DNA of 64,000 bases from Adiantum capillus-veneris (GCA_014529385.2 CM043966.1:90754587-90818586), one strand, 5' to 3'. Positions 1 to 14,912 are shown, counted from the stretch's first letter. The notes: generated by a model not told the origin, from the sequence alone. Program-made: numbers and translations.

Positions 1-801
1 TCCCATGAAGTGATTGCTATTGCTAATTGATATAGCTCTTTAAATGTCATCAACATTTGAGGTTCAAAACCCGTGGTCTGCTTTAAGTTCGTTGCACGTG
101 CAGTGAGGTCGAGCATGCCTACTTGATGTGGCTGCTTCACTAAGCAGATCTTCTCTTCTATCAGCTCCTATTGTAGTAACTTGACATCATTATCTTCTAA
201 ACTGTTTAGGCATCTAAAGGTTGTTATGCTTGGTTGTCGCCCACGAGCAGCTGATGTCTGATGCTTCTCCAAGATGTTTATCCACTAATCATAGATTTCA
301 TCATTGTACATGTGTATGTGTGCTTTTTGTTGGAAAATGATTTACGGTTAACGTGATGTCTGAAAATTTACAAAGGCCTTCAAAATAAAGAAAAGAGAAT
401 TAACTTTATTTCAAGACATATTTGTAACAAAACAAGCATAGGAAAGTGAAACTTACATCCGAAGGTGCTCGACTCAGATGACCGACAAAAAATCCTACCT
501 TGGGTTTTGTTGGTTTAGAATATGCAAGCCATTGACTACGACCATGCTTCAAGACATCCACAAAAGGTTGGTGCTTCATTGTTGTCATTATCTCCATGTT
601 CTCCATTTTGGATATTCAAATAGCAACCTCTTTGGGAGCGTTTACCACTATCCTTGCAATTCTAAACTTGTAAAACTGTTTTCTCGAAGCATACTTAGTG
701 TTGTTGTTACGCAAAAAATCTCTAGACACTATGATGGAATGCTGACCAGATAGAATCCAATAGTGGTATGTTGATAGCTTATCTCCATGCACTTCAGATG
801 T
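1..801. other. No gene recognised
   Basis: Ordinary AT-rich sequence. Short open frames exist on both strands, for example around 406-753, but they overlap each other, match no family I know and show no repeat structure. I see no RNA gene or mobile-element terminus here. Confidence 0.5.
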
Positions 802-1595
802 TTATAAAGGCATTTTTGTAATTGGGTTATATGGCATCACGTCTGTTGCATTGGAGATTGGCCTAGAGTGCCCTACAAATTGCTTTAAGAGGTATTTCAG
901 ATACACATCTGACAATGGTCTGCATTTATAGCCATCTGGTGCAAGGTTGCATTGCTCAATTTGGATCAGTTGGGTGAATTGTACTGCAAATTTAAAATAG
1001 TGTTTAATTCCAACGTATCCATCTAGCCCACTCTTAGAAGTTTTGGCAACTTCTTTATCAAGATCTTTTTCTTTGGGCTGTATAATAGAGTCCAACACAA
1101 CTAAGGATATGGAGTACACAACCACTGCCACTAAGGAGGTTTCAACTGCTAGGGTTGCAAGTCCACTAGAATCTCCTGCTTCTTGAGTCTGTAAGGGTAT
1201 AATTGAAAGATTTCCTTTGACCACATTTCTACTATTGTCTCCAAGTGAGGGAGTCTGACTAACCTTGAGAGTCTTAGCTTGACTTGCTTTACCTGTGTCT
1301 TCATTCTTTCGCTTCTTATTCTTCTTTGTTCTACTCAATTTACCTAAATATTGACTGACTTTCTTAAAGCCCTCAATATATAAACCTATGAAGTTCTCAC
1401 TTGGAGTGTCGTCTTGAAGATCCACTCACCCTGCTTTTTTCATTGTCACTTCGTCATAATCAAACTTCACTAAGTTTTGAGCAAAGGCCACAGGCTTCAA
1501 CAAGTAGGAGTCACCATTGAGTAGCTTTACTCCAAGGCATGGAGACATTTCAAGATCTGAACCATCTTTCTTTATATCCTTAGTAATATCACAGT
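802..1595 (-). pseudogene. Unrecognised minus-strand coding remnant
   Basis: Reading the minus strand from about 1595 down to 802 gives a protein-like frame of some 265 codons broken by one TGA at about 1426-1428. Upstream of that stop are about 55 open codons with a mixed, acidic composition. Downstream are about 207 codons with a lysine-rich basic patch (positions around 1290-1340) and a hydrophobic stretch (around 1080-1130). The downstream part begins with GTG rather than ATG, so it cannot be a separate gene as it stands. The TGA sits inside a GTGAGT string, so it could instead be the start of an intron. I do not recognise the family. The neighbouring frame at 1589-1840 resembles a Copia tail, so this may be transposon-derived, but that is a guess. 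Confidence 0.25.
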
Positions 1596-1840
1596 CTTTG
1601 AAGGGCTTCTAGCTTCTCAAGAGAAAATGCCCTTGTGAAAAGATCTGCAAGGTTTTCCTGTGCTAGCACATAAAATTTCTCTTTATCTTGAAAGAAAAAG
1701 TGGATTTTCTCATCACTTCCACCATTTGGTAAGTGAAAATCTAGATACCAAGAGCTTGGTGTTGAGCCTGTTGCATTGACTAACTTTGACATTCTCTTCT
1801 GAGACATTTTTTGTAAAAATAATGAAATATATTTAGACAA
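1589..1840 (-). pseudogene. Possible Copia RNase H C-terminal tail
   Basis: A minus-strand frame of 83 codons ends with ENLADLFTRAFSLEKLEAL. This resembles the conserved tail of plant Copia polyproteins, where the last RNase H strand is followed by a block of the type ENLADLFTKALPLEK. The preceding residues (IHFFFQDKEKFYVLAQ) can be aligned loosely to the usual HFIRE...LVYVPT segment. No catalytic residues, LTR or primer site are visible nearby, so this is at best a short decayed fragment. A chance resemblance is possible. Confidence 0.35.
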
Positions 1841-1857
1841 GATGGATATTAATACAT

Positions 1858-4796
1858 ATCTATGGACCTAGGGCCATAGAGTCCCCTCTATGTTCAACCA
1901 TGTGGTCCTAGGTCCAAAGGGTGCCAACAAAATGGTTCTACAAGTGCACCTAGGCCACCTTATGGTACTAGGATCATAGGTTCTCTTTTGAAATTACAGG
2001 AACCTTGTGGCCCTAGGGCCATAGGGATCCAAAGTAGTAACCCTTGAATGTCCTATATGCTCCTTTAGAGCCTCTACTATGGCCCAAGGTCCATAGGGTG
2101 CCCTCTAATCGAATCAAAGTTCTTATGTCCATGGCGTCCATTTGGGTGCACTTGAGTGGTCAAAATGCCTTTAGAGTTTCTACAATGGCCACAAGGTACA
2201 CTCTAATCTAATGAGAGTTTATGTATACATGGTTCCTATGTAGGTGTCATTGAGTGGCATAAATGTCCCCTTTTGAGCTTCTACATTATCACATTGTAAA
2301 CTATCTTACATTCTCTAGCCATGCCCAATCCCTGCACACCTTGGTCTAGAGGTGCATGGAGGTTAGGACCACCGGGTTATAATCTTGTCTTTATTGGTCA
2401 ATGCCTATATTCATGGGTGTCACGTAAGTGCACCCCCATGTCTACATGTCAATGCATGTAGTGGGCAAAACCCCTTTGCCTTCTAGTTTATTTCTAAGCT
2501 ATGACTTTTTTTGTAAGCTTGGACTACTTAATCTATAGTATTTGGGACCTAGGTCCATAGGGTTACCTCTAATCAAATCAAAGTTCATATGTTCATGGTG
2601 CTCATTTGGGTGTCCTTGAGTGGCATCCTATGGACCTAGGGCCACAGGGTGCACTCTAATCTAATGAACCCCTTTGCCTTCGGGTTTCTTTCTAATATGT
2701 GTCCTCTTTCTTAAGACTAGACATACTAATCTATAGTCATTGGGTCCTAAGTCCATAGGGTGCCCTCTAATCTAATTAGAAATCCTAAGGCCACATGGTG
2801 CTTTTTCTGATGGTGGCTAATAACCCTAGGATGCACTTTGTGTTAGAAAGAAACCCTATGGCCTTAGGGCCATAGGATTCTCTTTGTGATGGCTATAAGC
2901 CCTTACCATCACATAAAGCATCCACACACTTAGGGCCATAGGGTCTCTAACCATCACAAAGAGATTTACATAGCCCTAAGGCCACGGGGTGCTATTTTTG
3001 CTAGATAGAAACACTATGGCCACACGATGGCATCTTTGTTAGCTAGAACCCCTATGGTCCTAAGGCCATAGGGTTCTCTTTTTGTTAGCTAGAAAACCTA
3101 TGACCCTAAGGTCGTAGGGTACCCTAAGTCCATAGGGTGCTCTTTTTTAAGGCTAGAAACTCTATGGCCCTAAGGCCACAAGGTTCTCTTTGTGTAAGTT
3201 AGAAACCCTGTGTCACAAAGGCCACATGGTGGACTTTGTGATGGCTAGAAGCCCTATGGCCCTAAGGCCACATGGTGCTCTTATTGTTAGATAGAAACAC
3301 TATGTCCATAAGGCCACAGGTGCTCTTTGTGTTAGCTAGAAATGCTATGGTCCTAACACCACCACATGGTGATTTTTCTAAAAGCTAAAAACCCTCTGGT
3401 CCTAAGGCCATAGGGTACTCTTTGTGTAAGCTATAAACCCTATGTCCCTAAGGCCATAGGGTGCTCTTTGTGATGGCTAGAGACCCTATGGCCCTAAGGC
3501 CACAAGGTTCTCTTTGTGATGACTAAGGCCGTAGGGTTTCTAGCTTACACAAACAGCTCCCTATGGCCTTAGAGCCACTAAGGCCATAGGGTTACTAGCC
3601 ATCACAAAGATCACCGTGTGACCTTAGATCCATAGGATTTCTAGAAATCACAAAGAACACCATATGGTCCTAAAAACCCTATGACCCTAAGGCCATAGGG
3701 TTGTGATAGCTAATAACGCTATGTGCCTAAGTCCACAATAGCACAAAGAGGTTACTAACCACCACAAAGAGCACCCTATGGACTTAACGCCAAAGGATGC
3801 CCTAAGGCCATAGGGTGCTCTTTGTGGTTGTTAGTAACCTCTTTGTGCTATTCTGGCCTTAGAGCCATAGGTTTTCTAGCCATCAGAAAGAGAACCCTAT
3901 GGCCCTAAGGCCATAGGGTTCTCTTTTTGACTTCTAAAAACCCTATGGCCCTAAAGCCACGATGCTCTTTGTGATGGCTAGTAACCCTATGGCCCTAAGG
4001 ACATAGGGAGCTCCTTGAGTAAGATAGAAACCCTATGGCCTTACCCATAGGGATATCTTTGTGTAAGCTAAAACCCCTATGGGCCACATGGTTCTCTTTT
4101 ATGGATTAAGGCCACATGGTGCTCTATTTGTTAGCTAGAAACCCTATGGCCCTAAGTCCACATGGTACTCTTTCTGTTAGCTAGAAACTCTATGACCCTA
4201 AGGCCACATGGTTCTCTTTGTGTAAGTTAGAAACCCTATGTCCCAAAGGTCACATGGTGCACTTTGTGATGGCTAGAAACCCTATGGCCCTAAGGCCACA
4301 AGGTGCTCTTTTTGTTAGATAGAAACACTATAGCCATAAGGCCACAAGGTGCTCTTTCTGCTAGCTAGAAGTTGTATGGTCCTAACACCAGAGGCTGAGC
4401 TTTTTTATACCCAATTGCCCTCTGGTCCTAAGGCCACAGGTGCTCTATGTGTAATCTAGAAACCCTATGGCCATAAGTCCATAGGGTGCTCTTTGTGATG
4501 GCTAGAGACCCTATGGCCCTAAGGCCACAGGGTCCTCTTTGTGATGGTTAGAAACCCTAGCCATCACAAAGAGCACTATGCGGCCTTAGATCCATAGGAT
4601 TTCTAACGATCACAAAGAACACCATATGGCCCTAGAAACCCTATGGCCCTAAGTCCATAGGGTGCTCTTTGTGATAGCTAGTAACCCTATGTTCCTAAGT
4701 CCACAAGAGGTTACTAACCACCACAAAGAGCACCCTATGGCCTTAAAGCCAAAGGATGCCCTAAGGCCATAGGGTGCACTTTTTGGTGGTCTATTA
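1858..4796. repeat. Palindromic-core satellite array A
   Basis: Several dozen imperfect copies of a GC-rich inverted repeat, typically TATGGCCCTAAGGCCATA followed by GGGT, separated by linkers. From about 2,830 onward the usual linker is GCTCTTTGTGATGGCTAGAA or GCTCTTTTTGTTAGCTAGAA, giving a unit of roughly 46 bp. Before 2,830 the cores lie farther apart in less regular DNA. Some blocks (about 3,525-3,660, 3,730-3,855, 4,555-4,640, 4,690-4,790) run in the opposite orientation to their neighbours. No convincing coding frame crosses the array. Variants such as GGCCACA alternate with GGCCATA. Confidence 0.9.
3737..3852. repeat. Long near-perfect palindrome in array A
   Basis: The left arm starts AATAGCACAAAGAGGTTACT at 3737 and the right arm ends AGTAACCTCTTTGTGCTATT at 3852. 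Each arm is about 46 bp, with only a few mismatches, around a centre containing one array core. The structure arises where array units switch orientation, so the whole 116 bp could form one hairpin. Confidence 0.8.
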
Positions 4797-5519
4797 ACAG
4801 CATCATCCACACACCCTTAATGTTGTTGATAAAGAAGAATTACATATAGATAAAGACAGCAAGAGGGAGTGACAGAGAGAGAAGTGATAACCAGACATCC
4901 CAAGACATGTTCTCTATTAATGATTGAACACCCGATGATGCGTACAAGGAGGACTCCTCCATTATATAGGAAAATAGGAACACCCTTTGAAATCCCCGAT
5001 GCCCCTTCAGTTACACCTTTTGAGATCCCCTCTACTAAGAGTGCATTCCCACATGAAGGTACACGAGGCATGCTTGACACTCCCAATGCGGTCATGTGCG
5101 GAACATTTCGGGCACATACACTTGGCACACACGGTGGACTGTGCGAACCCACAAGTGTGTCCCTTTATTGGTTCCCTCTGCATTCGAGAAGTGTGATGCA
5201 AGAATGATTGTTGAGGCCGCACACTGGCTCACTGGCTCTGCTCCTGGACCCACCATCTTCATCTACCCTCATCTCGGACTCAGTGAAATTTTTCTAGTAA
5301 TTGACCGCAAACTTTGCGAACCCCTTGCCGCCTTGTTCCACATTTTGCCATCGACATGGGCACATGTTTTATTTACGAAGAAAATTCTTATGCAATTGCT
5401 GAATCTAGAACTGTGTAAATCCCTACTTAATAGTGAAGTGTGTGTGAAAAGGGAACTATGAATTATTTTGATGATTTATCCTGCTGATCTGGCACCACAC
5501 AGGCAGCCACCGCGCAAAG
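4797..5519 (-). mobile_element. Possible solo-LTR-like insertion between arrays A and B
   Basis: A 0.7-kb block without the array core separates two stretches of array. Read on the minus strand it contains a TATA-like CTATATAATGGAGG near 4,970 and, downstream, a pyrimidine-rich CTCTCTCTGTCACTCCC and a run ending near 4,797, an order that resembles U3-R-U5 of an LTR. Several overlapping open frames of 70-120 codons occur on both strands (4,817-5,461). None resembles a known protein and they shadow one another. I could not find a target duplication because the flanks are themselves repeats. Confidence 0.3.
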
Positions 5520-7620
5520 TAGATACCCGCCCAAGAGCACCCTGTGGCCCTTAGGGCCATAGGATGCTCTTTGTGATGGCTAGAAACCCTATGGCCCTAA
5601 GGTCAGTGGGTGCTCTTTTAGTTAGCTAGAAACCCTATGACCATAAGGCCACAGGGTGCTTTTTGTTTTAGCTAGAAACGTTAGGCCCTAAGGCCACAGG
5701 GTGCACTTTTTGGGTTAGCTAGAAAACATATGGCCCTAAGGCCATAGTGTGCTTTTTGTGTAATCTAAAAACCCTATGCTAGTAAGAATCTCTCTATGCT
5801 CTTTATTGACATCCTATGGCCCCAAATCCACAAGGTGCCTTCTATGTTTAGAAGATACCCTTCATGATAGTTTTTTGACAACCTATGGGTCAAGGGCCAT
5901 AGGGTCCCCTCTATGCTAGTAAGAACCTCGTTATGCTATATAATGTCATCCTATGGCCCCAAGGCCACAAGGTGACCTATATGTATTGAAGAGACCCTTC
6001 ATGATCCTTTTTTGGCAACCTAAATTAGCACCCTCTAGCCTGAAGTCCATAGGGTCCCCTCTATGCTAGTTTGAAGTTCTTCTCTATGCTTTATATTGGC
6101 ACCTTGTGGCCTGAAGGCCATATGGTCCCCTATATGCTACTAAGAATCTCTCTATGCTCTATATTGGCACCAAGGACACAAGGTGCCCTCTAAGCTTTGA
6201 AGAAACCCTTCATGATCGTTTTTTGGCAACCTATGGCCCATAGGCCATAGGGTGCTCTCTATGCCAGTAAAAAGCTACGAAGAACCATTCATGATCGTTT
6301 TTTGGCAACATATGGCCTTCAGGCCTTGGGGTCCCCTCTATGCCAGTAAGAACCTCTCTATACTCTATACTGACACGTGTGGCCTAAAGGCCATAGGGTC
6401 CTCTGTATGCTAGTAAGAACCTCTCTATGCTCTACATTGACATTGTATGGCCCCAAAGCCACAAGGTGGCCTCTATGTTTTGAAGAAACCCTTCACTATG
6501 GTTTTTTGACAACTTATGGCCCCAGGGACATAGGGTGCTCTCTATCTCATTAAAAAACACTATTTACTCTATATTGAGGAGACCTTGTGGACTGAAGGCC
6601 ATAGGGTCCCCTCTATGCTAGTAAGAACCTCTGTTTACTCTATATTGGCAACTTGTGGCCTGAAGGCCATAGGGTTTCCTCTATGCTAGTAAGAAGCTCT
6701 CTATGCTCTATGCTCTATATTGACATCCTATGGCCCCAAGGCCACAAGGTGCCCTCATTGTTTCCAGACAACCCTCATTGTTTTGAAAACCTATGGCTTG
6801 AGGGCCATAGAGTGCTCTCTATGCCGCTACAAAGCAATATTTGCTCTATATTGGCACCCTAAGTCCTGAAGGCCATAGGGTCCCCTATATGTTAGTAAGA
6901 ACTTCTCTATGCTCTATATTGACATCCTATGGTCCCAAGGGCCACAAGGTGCCCTCTATGTTTTCAATTTGAAGAAACCCTTCATGATGAATTTTTGACA
7001 CCCAATGGCCCATGGGCCATAGGGTGCTCTATATGCCAGTAAAAAACACTATTTGCTCTATATTGGCACCATGTGGCTTGAGGCCACAGGGTCCCCTCTA
7101 TTCTAGTAAGAACCTCTCCATGCTCTATATTGGCACCATTTTGCCTGAAGGCCATAGGGTCCGCTCTATGCTAGTAAGAACCTCTCTATGCTCTATATGG
7201 TACCCTGTGGCTTGAAGGCCATAGGATCCCCTCTATGCTAGTAAGAACCTCTCTATGCTCTATATTGGCATCCTATGGCCCCAAGGCCACAAGGTGCCCT
7301 CTTTGTTTTGAAGAAACCCTTCATGAGGGCTTTTTGGCAACCTATGGCCAAGGGTGCTTTCTTTATGGCCGTAGGGTTTGTTGTATACAGGGGAAAACTC
7401 TCCATGCTCTATATTGGCATCTTATGGCCATTGTCCTCCATGCTAATAAGAAACCACCATTGCTCTATGTTTGTCTCCTATTGCTTTACGGAACAAGCTA
7501 TCATCCTCTATGCCAATAATTTTATAAAAAAAACTTAAATGCTCTAAATTGACACCCTATGGCCCAGGGCCAAGGTGTCCTCTAAGCTCTATGTTGACAC
7601 CCTATGGCCCCACGGCCACG
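5520..7620. repeat. Palindromic-core satellite array B
   Basis: The same kind of core as array A (CTATGGCCC-AAGGCCATAGGG and variants such as TGGCCTGAAGGCCATA) recurs about every 65-75 bp with a different linker family. Typical linkers are CTCTATGCTAGTAAGAACCT, CTCTATGCTCTATATTGGCA and TTGAAGAAACCCTTCATGAT. The first 200 bp (5,520-5,760) still use array-A linkers, so the change of linker is gradual. Open frames in this region are by-products of the repeat. The array runs into a CT microsatellite at its right end. Confidence 0.9.
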
Positions 7621-7625
7621 AGATG

Positions 7626-9299
<1,674 letters not shown>

Positions 9300-11335
9300 T
9301 GGATACACCACATGGCATAGGATCAATCGATGTGGATGCACCACATGGCATATCTTGCGGCTCATACATAACCCCTTATGTGTTGGTGGGCTCTAGCTTT
9401 TTGAAATCACTATATATAGCACCCTATGGCCCAAAGTCCATAGGATGCATATATAGCTCACCACAAAACACAAATAGATAGTACCATGTGGTCATAAATC
9501 CAAAAGATATATATATACTTAGCTAGAAACATCAACATATAGAATCCTATGGCCTTTGGTCTGTAGGATGTTCATATACTCACCATGAAACACCTATTTA
9601 TAGGGCCCTATGGACCTAAGACCATAGGATGTATATATATAATCATATCAAGACACCTACATATAGCATCCTATGGGCCTAAGGCCATAGGATGTATACA
9701 TACTCATCATGAGACACCTATCATTAAATAACTACATATATTTCCCCATGGCATTGAGGCCATAGAATGTATACTTACTATACACAAAACACCTGCATAA
9801 AACATCATATGGGCTAAAGGCCATAGGACGTATATATTCTCAACACAAGACGCCTACATAAAGCATCCTACGGTCCTAAGGCCATAGGATGTTGTATACC
9901 CATCATGGAACAACTACTTATAGTGCCCTATGGCCTTGAGCCATAGAAAAATTATATATATATACATCATGAAATAACTACATATAGTGCCCTATGGCCC
10001 TGAGGCTATAGGATGTATATATACTTGGCATGACACAATCAATGTAGTGTAAGAAATGTCGTAAGATCATATGATGTATATTTATTCAACACAAAAAACC
10101 TACATAAAGCATCATATGAACCTAAGTCCAAAGGATGTATACATACTCATTATTAAACACCTACATGTTTCCTCATGAACCACCTACATATAACATCCTA
10201 TGACCCTAAGTCCATAGAATGTATACAAACTCATCGTGAAAGACCTACTTGTAGTACCCTATGACCTTAAGTCCTATATACATACTCATATAGCATCTTA
10301 TGTCCCTAAGGACATAGGATGTATACATACTCATCATGAACCACCTCCACATACGCATTGTGAAACAACTACATATAGCCTTAGGGGCATAGGATGCTAT
10401 TTACCCATCATGAGACAGCTCCATATAGTGCCCTATGGCCTTAAGGCCATAGAATGTATACATATGCATCGTGAAACAACTACATATAGTGCCCTATGTC
10501 CTTAAGGCCATAGTATGTATACACAGTTTCATATAGTGCCCTATGAATGAGACAACTCCATATAGTGCCCTATGGCCTTAAGGCCGTAGGATGTATACAT
10601 ACGCATCGTGAAACAACTACACATAGTGCCCTATGTCCTTAAGACCATAGTATGTATACACACGCATCGTGAAACAACTACATATAGCATCCTATGGCCC
10701 CAAGGCCACATGATGTTATATACCCGTCATGAGACAACTACATATAGTATGGCCCTCACGCCATAGGATGTATATTTACTCAACACAAAACACCTGCATA
10801 AAATATCATATGGACTAAAGGCCATATGATTTATATATACTCAACACAAAACACCTACATAAAGCATCTTATGGCCCTAAGGCCATAGGATGTATACATA
10901 CTCATCGTGAACCACCTACATATAGAATCCTATCACCTTGAATGTGCGAATATGTATCATGAAACAGCTACATATAGCATCCTATGGCCCTAAGGCCACA
11001 AGATGTTATATATCCATCATGAGACAACTACATATAGTGCCCTATGGCCCTCAGGCCATAGGATGTATATTTACTCAACACAAAACACCTGCATAAAACA
11101 TCATACGGACTAAAGCCCATATGATTTATATATACTCAACACAAAACACCTACATAAAGAATCGTATGGCCCTAAGGTCATAGGATGAATACATACTCAT
11201 CGTGAACCACCTACATATAGAACCCTATGGCCCTAAGTCCATAGGATTCTATATATCCATCATGAAACAACCACATATAGTGCCGTGTGTATATATATTC
11301 ATCATGAAACACCTACATATATACTCACAATGAAA
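9300..11335. repeat. Palindromic-core satellite array C
   Basis: Copies of the core (CCTATGGCCCTAAGGCCATAGG and variants) recur about every 60-75 bp with a third linker family built from GATGTATACATACTCATCATG, AAACACCTACATATAGCATC and CAACACAAAACACCTACATA. The core is shared with arrays A and B, but the linkers are not. Some units are truncated or lack one half of the palindrome. The array ends about 50 bp before the start of the DUF8039/DUF7869-like pseudogene. Confidence 0.9.
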
Positions 11336-11378
11336 TGACTTTGTGATGGTTTTCTTAACAAGTATTTGTTGAAACTTT

Positions 11379-14300
11379 CTTGCAGGTATGGATTTTAATC
11401 AAGGTGATAGAATATACATGTTTGTAGCCACACAAAAGGTTGCCCTTGGGAGTGTATGTGAGACAAACCCAAACGCATATTGCTCAGGCATGTTTATTGG
11501 GGAAGGTAATGTATTGGTGTCAGTTGATTTGCGTTTGCAGAAGAAAGCACTCATTCCATTCCCAACAATGGATGCATTCACAGTGGGAGATGTTTTTCAC
11601 AGTATTGTGAAATGGAGTATTGGGTTGCTACAACATATGCATGAGATACAGTACGAAGGGGTTTCTATGTCTGAGACTCACAAAGGAATGGGATCATTGG
11701 AGGCACAATCTAATGGAATGAGCTATAGGGAGGTTTGAAAGGATAAAAGGGTTCAACTTTGGGATGAAATCAAAACACATGTAGTAGCCGAAGGGGTTGT
11801 CATGTATGTGTGTCCATTTGATTCCGTAAACTTTGGTGAGCTAGGTGAAGATAACATCGGTATTGGTATTGAAACATCCTATGCTTGTGAGGCTACTATT
11901 TCTGCACAATCTGATGTATGCAGCATCAATCTGGTTTGTTGGCCTATCAAGAGAGTGACAACCATGGATGGAAAACCATTGTTACAATATAAGGATTACA
12001 TGCTAGTGACACATTACAATATGCATGCATTGAATCAGCTCGTTTGGTACAACTAGTTTCAAAAAAACAAAAATATTGATTTTTAAATAGGAAGCCAAAA
12101 ATGTCCGTGAAACCTTCTAAGAGATCCAATCAAGCATCCATATCATTTGTCCAGATTGTTTCAACCATAGATTGTTGTTTTATGAGGTGTTGTCAATATG
12201 CCAATAGAGATAAGGTCATCGCTATGCACAATGAATTTTGGGGACAAAGTTTGCAAAATAGAACCAACTATGTGTATGATACAATGTTGATTGCTTGGCA
12301 TGAGAACAAAACAAGTACAAAGACTTGCTATGTATTTTCATTTAATGGAAATGAGGTCTATAGTAGAGCTTGGTACAAAATTTATGGCATTCCAAAAACT
12401 TTGTTTTATAATTATCGTGAACAATTTGAAAATGGGGTTCGACGCTCAGTGCATGGTAATGATGGTGTCATAAGAAAAGGAAGAGACCATATAGAAATGG
12501 GAAGGGCATTGATGCGCTCTTTTGTAGATGAAAACTCAGAGAAAATGCCACATAAGAGTAGAACTATGGAAAATGGTACCAGGGAAACCTTGCTTGCAAT
12601 ACCAAACACGTACAAGCAAATAGACATCTTACATGATGTCAATAAAACACTCGAGAGTAGGAGTCTCAAGGCAATGTCTAGCACTACATTCAATAAGATT
12701 TGGAATACAAAGTTTGCTAATGTGACCTTGTAAAACACAAGCGAGTTCTCCAAATGTGTTGTGTGTAGTCGGATAAAGTCTCAACTAGAGTCAACAAAGG
12801 ATGATGAGTTGATTTCACATTTGAAGGATGAACGTAGAATTCACATGATGCAACAACAAAGCTATAGAAATGTGTACTACACCTGGCGTAAGTTCTCGCA
12901 AATGCAAAAGGATAAGTATTTATGCATTATATATGATAAAATGGACCAAAAAAAGACAGCAATACCTAGATTGCGAGTGAACTCAAAAGATTATGCGAAT
13001 GCATATCAGTTACAAGTATAATTAACATGTATGATAACACATGGGCATGGTCAAGGGATGTATGGTCATTTCTCATTGAGTGGTCTATGGCCTTCAGATC
13101 CGAATGCTACAATTGGTTCCCTTGCATTATGCTTACAGAATTTGGAAAGAACAGAAAACCATGGGCTAGGAGATTTATGCCATTATGGTATGCCATGCAG
13201 CAATGTAACATTGTTCAATGCATTGAATTCAAGGACAACTCTAGACCACCAAAACAGAATGATGAAAGAGCATGAGGGGAATGCATCAGGAGTAGTAGCA
13301 CCACCATTGGCTATTGAAGGATGTAATGAAGAGATTGCTAACTTGCAATTAACCTCCTCTCAATGTGTTATGGATACCATGTCCATTCCCGTGTTTTCAA
13401 AATTGTCAGAGAATCTTTTGCTACAGCTAGATAATTGTGCAAAAGAGAATTAGAATCAATATTTTTTTGCATGCTTATCCTTGCTAGTAGCAAAAGGTTT
13501 TTTCAAAACCGTGCATTTGGGATTCTTAATGGTGGGTCATACACATGAGGACATAGATGCAATGTTTAGCAGGTTTTCAGAGAGATTGAGAACAGGAATA
13601 TATGAGATACACTTTTCCACATTTGATGAAACATTTCAAAAATGTGAAAGCTCACCTCCAGCACCATTTATGATGACACAAGTTCCTGACTTCAAATCCT
13701 TTGTTAAAGGGTACATGTGGATAGACAAGATGCTCTTGTTGGACACTCTAAGCCACTTCAATTTTGTTTCTTTATGCAAGGTGAAATCCCAGTAATGCAG
13801 TACAAAATTCACCCCAAATCACCTGATTGGATGCAGAGGGAGTCAGGAATTGAGTTGTGGAAAAAAGATGATCAAGGGAAACCAAAATTGCCAGTAGGCT
13901 GTCCAAATGTGGCTCCTATAGCAGACTATGTGAGGGATAGTTTTCTTGTTATTCAAGGGATTAAGACATATCTTGAATTCTAAAAAAGATGGACTCCACT
14001 AAAGGGAAAGGAGCACGAGTCTACAAAATATATGGAGCCAGTTATTATTTATTGGCAAAAAATAATTAGTGAGCTTGAACAACCAACCAATAAACAAACT
14101 AGTGAATATACATCTTTTTGGCCAAAGACTGCAGGGAGTTATTGAATGCAATAGATACAGGAAGACATAGACGAGTTTCAAGGATACAAAGAATTGAATG
14201 ATCACTATGTTGGTCCTCTAAGTGCAGGCCACAGGAAGCTTTTAGGCCTCAAATTCATGTAAGGAAAGGGGATTTTGTTCTTGTGAGACCCACAGATCCA

Positions 14301-14612
14301 GAATATCCGATATGGCTAGGAGTTGTAGAGTCAGATGTTGATGTAGACACCTCATCTCCTAACTACAAAAAAAATTTCATTCAATACTGGGCACCAAAAC
14401 ATCACAAAAAAATCCCACAATCCAAGAACAATATGAGGATTGTTGGGATAAAGAATTGGTGTTGCAATCTTGCTGACCCAAAGCGTTGGGAGTGTGTTGA
14501 TACAGTTGTGTGGTCATGGACTCCAAGGGATGAAAGACTTGGAGAAGCAATCAAAATCCCATCCAATGTTGTGGAGAAAGCACAAGCTAGCTTTATAGGA
14601 GAAATTGAATAG
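11379..14612 (+). pseudogene. Decayed DUF8039/DUF7869-type gene, probably transposon-derived
   Basis: An ATG at 11,388, just after a splice-acceptor-like TTTCTTGCAG, opens a frame (11,388-12,056, one TGA at 11,736) with a DUF8039-like block: GDRIYMFVATQKVALGSV. A second frame (12,101-13,795) reads through stops at 12,731, 13,019 and 13,451. It shows KMPHKS, a CVVC cysteine pair, DKMDQKKTAIPRL, ITHGHGQGMYGHFS, GLWPSDPN and VGHTHEDIDAMFSRFSERL, in the order I recall for DUF7869 proteins. A frameshift near 13,720 leads to GHSKPLQFCFFMQGEIP and a further one near 14,270 leads to GDFVLVRPTDPEYPIWLG, a possible PWWP- or chromo-like C-terminus ending at 14,612. Such proteins have an RNase H-like region and occur as multicopy genes, so a mobile origin is likely but inferred. 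At least four stops and three frame changes make it non-functional. Confidence 0.7.
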
Positions 14613-14912
14613 CATTTTATTTTCATATATTGTTTTTCATTTTATCTGTGTCTATGTATGTTTTATAAAGTATCAATTAACACCAACATGAAAATAGAAT
14701 TTTGGATGGGACAAAAAAAGGTGTTTCTCAACACCACCATTTTCTTGAGAATCTATCTATTTGTCTAATGTAACACAAGTCCTCAACAAAAAACTTATCT
14801 CTAACATTCCCAAAATAAATGAAATTTTCCCAAATCAAATGGGAAATAGGAATCCATAGGCATTGAAATCAATCTCAAAGTTGTGTGATTTTCCCATTTC
14901 CTTTAAAAGAGT

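Noticed and set aside
4817-5461. Overlapping open frames between arrays A and B as genes
   Set aside because: At least five frames on both strands overlap in 650 bp. None has a known motif, and all may be chance frames within one insertion.
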